A stretch of DNA of 5,526 bases, from NCBI GenBank assembly GCA_017938785.1, contig JAGBAU010000319.1:1-5526 (forward strand). Direction: 5' to 3'. Shown one piece after another: positions 4,990 to 5,526 of the stretch. Source of the stretch: Clostridia bacterium (GTDB taxonomy: Bacteria > Bacillota_A > Clostridia > Christensenellales > Aristaeellaceae). How positions within the stretch are numbered: the first letter of the stretch is position 1; each line of letters starts with the position of its first letter. A model generated the notes under the pieces. It did not search any database and was not told the DNA's origin. It saw only the letters and a list, made by a program, of their open reading frames with translations. The translations under genes and the position numbers were made by a program.

Positions 4990-5388
4990 ATGGCAAAGCC
5001 GAAGCTGAAAAGGGTTACCCGCAAGCGTCGCGAGAAGAAGCTCGTCGAGCGTGGCGCAGCCCATATCCGCTCTTCTTTCAACAATACGATCGTTACGATC
5101 ACTGACACTGCAGGCAATGCTCTGAGCTGGGCATCCGCTGGCGGACTGGGTTTCCGCGGCAGCAAGAAGTCCACTCCTTTCGCAGCTCAGTCTGCTGCTG
5201 AGACCGCCGCTAAGGCCGCTCTGGAATATGGTCTGAAGACTGTTGAAGTCTTCGTAAAGGGCCCCGGTTCCGGTCGTGAGGCTGCCATCCGTTCCCTGCA
5301 GGCAGCTGGCCTCGAAGTGACCATGATCAAGGACGTGACGCCCATCCCCCACAACGGATGCCGTCCGCCCAAGCGTAGAAGAGTGTAA
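4990..5388 (+). CDS. rpsK: 30S ribosomal protein S11
   Basis: This encodes 132 residues (usual about 129-131). S11 lies on the platform of the 30S subunit, near the E site, where it contacts 16S rRNA and the mRNA exit path. A basic N-terminal tail ([17 protein letters not shown]) precedes [20 protein letters not shown] (23-42). Next come [42 protein letters not shown] and the C-terminal signature [18 protein letters not shown], all diagnostic of S11. The tail is slightly longer than in Proteobacteria and resembles Firmicutes homologues. It lies between rpsM and rpsD, the classic alpha-operon order. Confidence 0.97.
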   Translation: MAKPKLKRVTRKRREKKLVERGAAHIRSSFNNTIVTITDTAGNALSWASAGGLGFRGSKKSTPFAAQSAAETAAKAALEYGLKTVEVFVKGPGSGREAAIRSLQAAGLEVTMIKDVTPIPHNGCRPPKRRRV

Positions 5389-5390
5389 TT

Positions 5391-5396
5391 GGAGGT
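5391..5396 (+). promoter_or_regulatory. Shine-Dalgarno site of rpsD
   Basis: GGAGGT lies 8 bases before ATG 5405, in the 16-base gap after rpsK. Confidence 0.75.
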
Positions 5397-5404
5397 ACAA
5401 ACAA

Positions 5405-5526
5405 ATGGCAAGATATACCGGTTCCGTTTGCCGCCTCTGCCGTCGTGAAGGTTGCAAGCTCTTTCTGAAGGGCGAAAAGTGCTATGGCCCCAAGTGCACC
5501 GTGAGCGTCCGTCCGACCCCTCCCGG
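5405..5526 (+). CDS. rpsD: 30S ribosomal protein S4, N-terminal part (3' end outside window), zinc-type
   Basis: The first 40 codons and part of the 41st are present. The protein begins [20 protein letters not shown] and continues through [10 protein letters not shown] to VRPTPPG. S4 starts 30S assembly by binding the 5' domain of 16S rRNA, and in several bacteria it represses its own operon. The N-terminal zinc ligands C9, C12, C26 and C31 (CxxC...CxxxxC) are present, so this is the zinc-containing form (C+). C17 is an extra cysteine. rpsD directly after rpsK matches Clostridia and Proteobacteria and differs from Bacillus subtilis, where rpsD stands alone. rpoA and rplQ would be expected next, outside the window. 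Confidence 0.95.
   Translation, partial: MARYTGSVCRLCRREGCKLFLKGEKCYGPKCTVSVRPTPP

Overview
This window is the end of the spc ribosomal-protein operon and the start of the alpha operon of a Gram-positive bacterium. The order is rpsE (3' part), rpmD, rplO, secY, adk, map, a small KOW-domain gene, infA, rpmJ, then rpsM, rpsK and rpsD (5' part), all on the + strand. Finding adk, map and the KOW gene between secY and infA is typical of Firmicutes. Strong GGAGG Shine-Dalgarno (SD) sites, fairly GC-rich coding sequence and rpsD directly after rpsK point to Clostridia, perhaps an Oscillospirales/Ruminococcaceae-like gut anaerobe. That placement is an inference from style and gene order, not from a search.

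Positions 2-4201 form one tightly packed transcription unit. Gaps are 1-29 bases or a 4-base overlap (map/KOW gene), and several SD sites lie inside the preceding gene (secY, map, KOW gene, infA). The products are large-subunit proteins L30, L15 and L36, small-subunit protein S5, the SecY translocon channel, adenylate kinase, methionine aminopeptidase, initiation factor IF-1 and a predicted RNA-binding protein. Together they make ribosomes, start translation, trim the first methionine, export proteins and balance adenylates.

Positions 4202-4595 are the only long non-coding stretch. It holds a perfect 8-bp hairpin just after rpmJ and a Rho-independent terminator (10-bp stem, unusually large structured loop, T5). 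An AT-rich spacer, an extended -10 promoter (TGGTATAAT) and a roughly 160-nt leader follow. The leader can fold into a long multi-part hairpin (4446-4521) and a second hairpin (4537-4560) before the rpsM SD. The alpha operon here therefore appears to have its own promoter and a structured leader, plausibly a ribosomal-protein autoregulatory RNA.

Positions 4596-5526 carry rpsM, rpsK and the first 40 codons of rpsD (S13, S11 and zinc-type S4), each with a strong SD. The protein-coding content is ordinary core genome. The part most worth a second look is the rpmJ-rpsM intergenic region.
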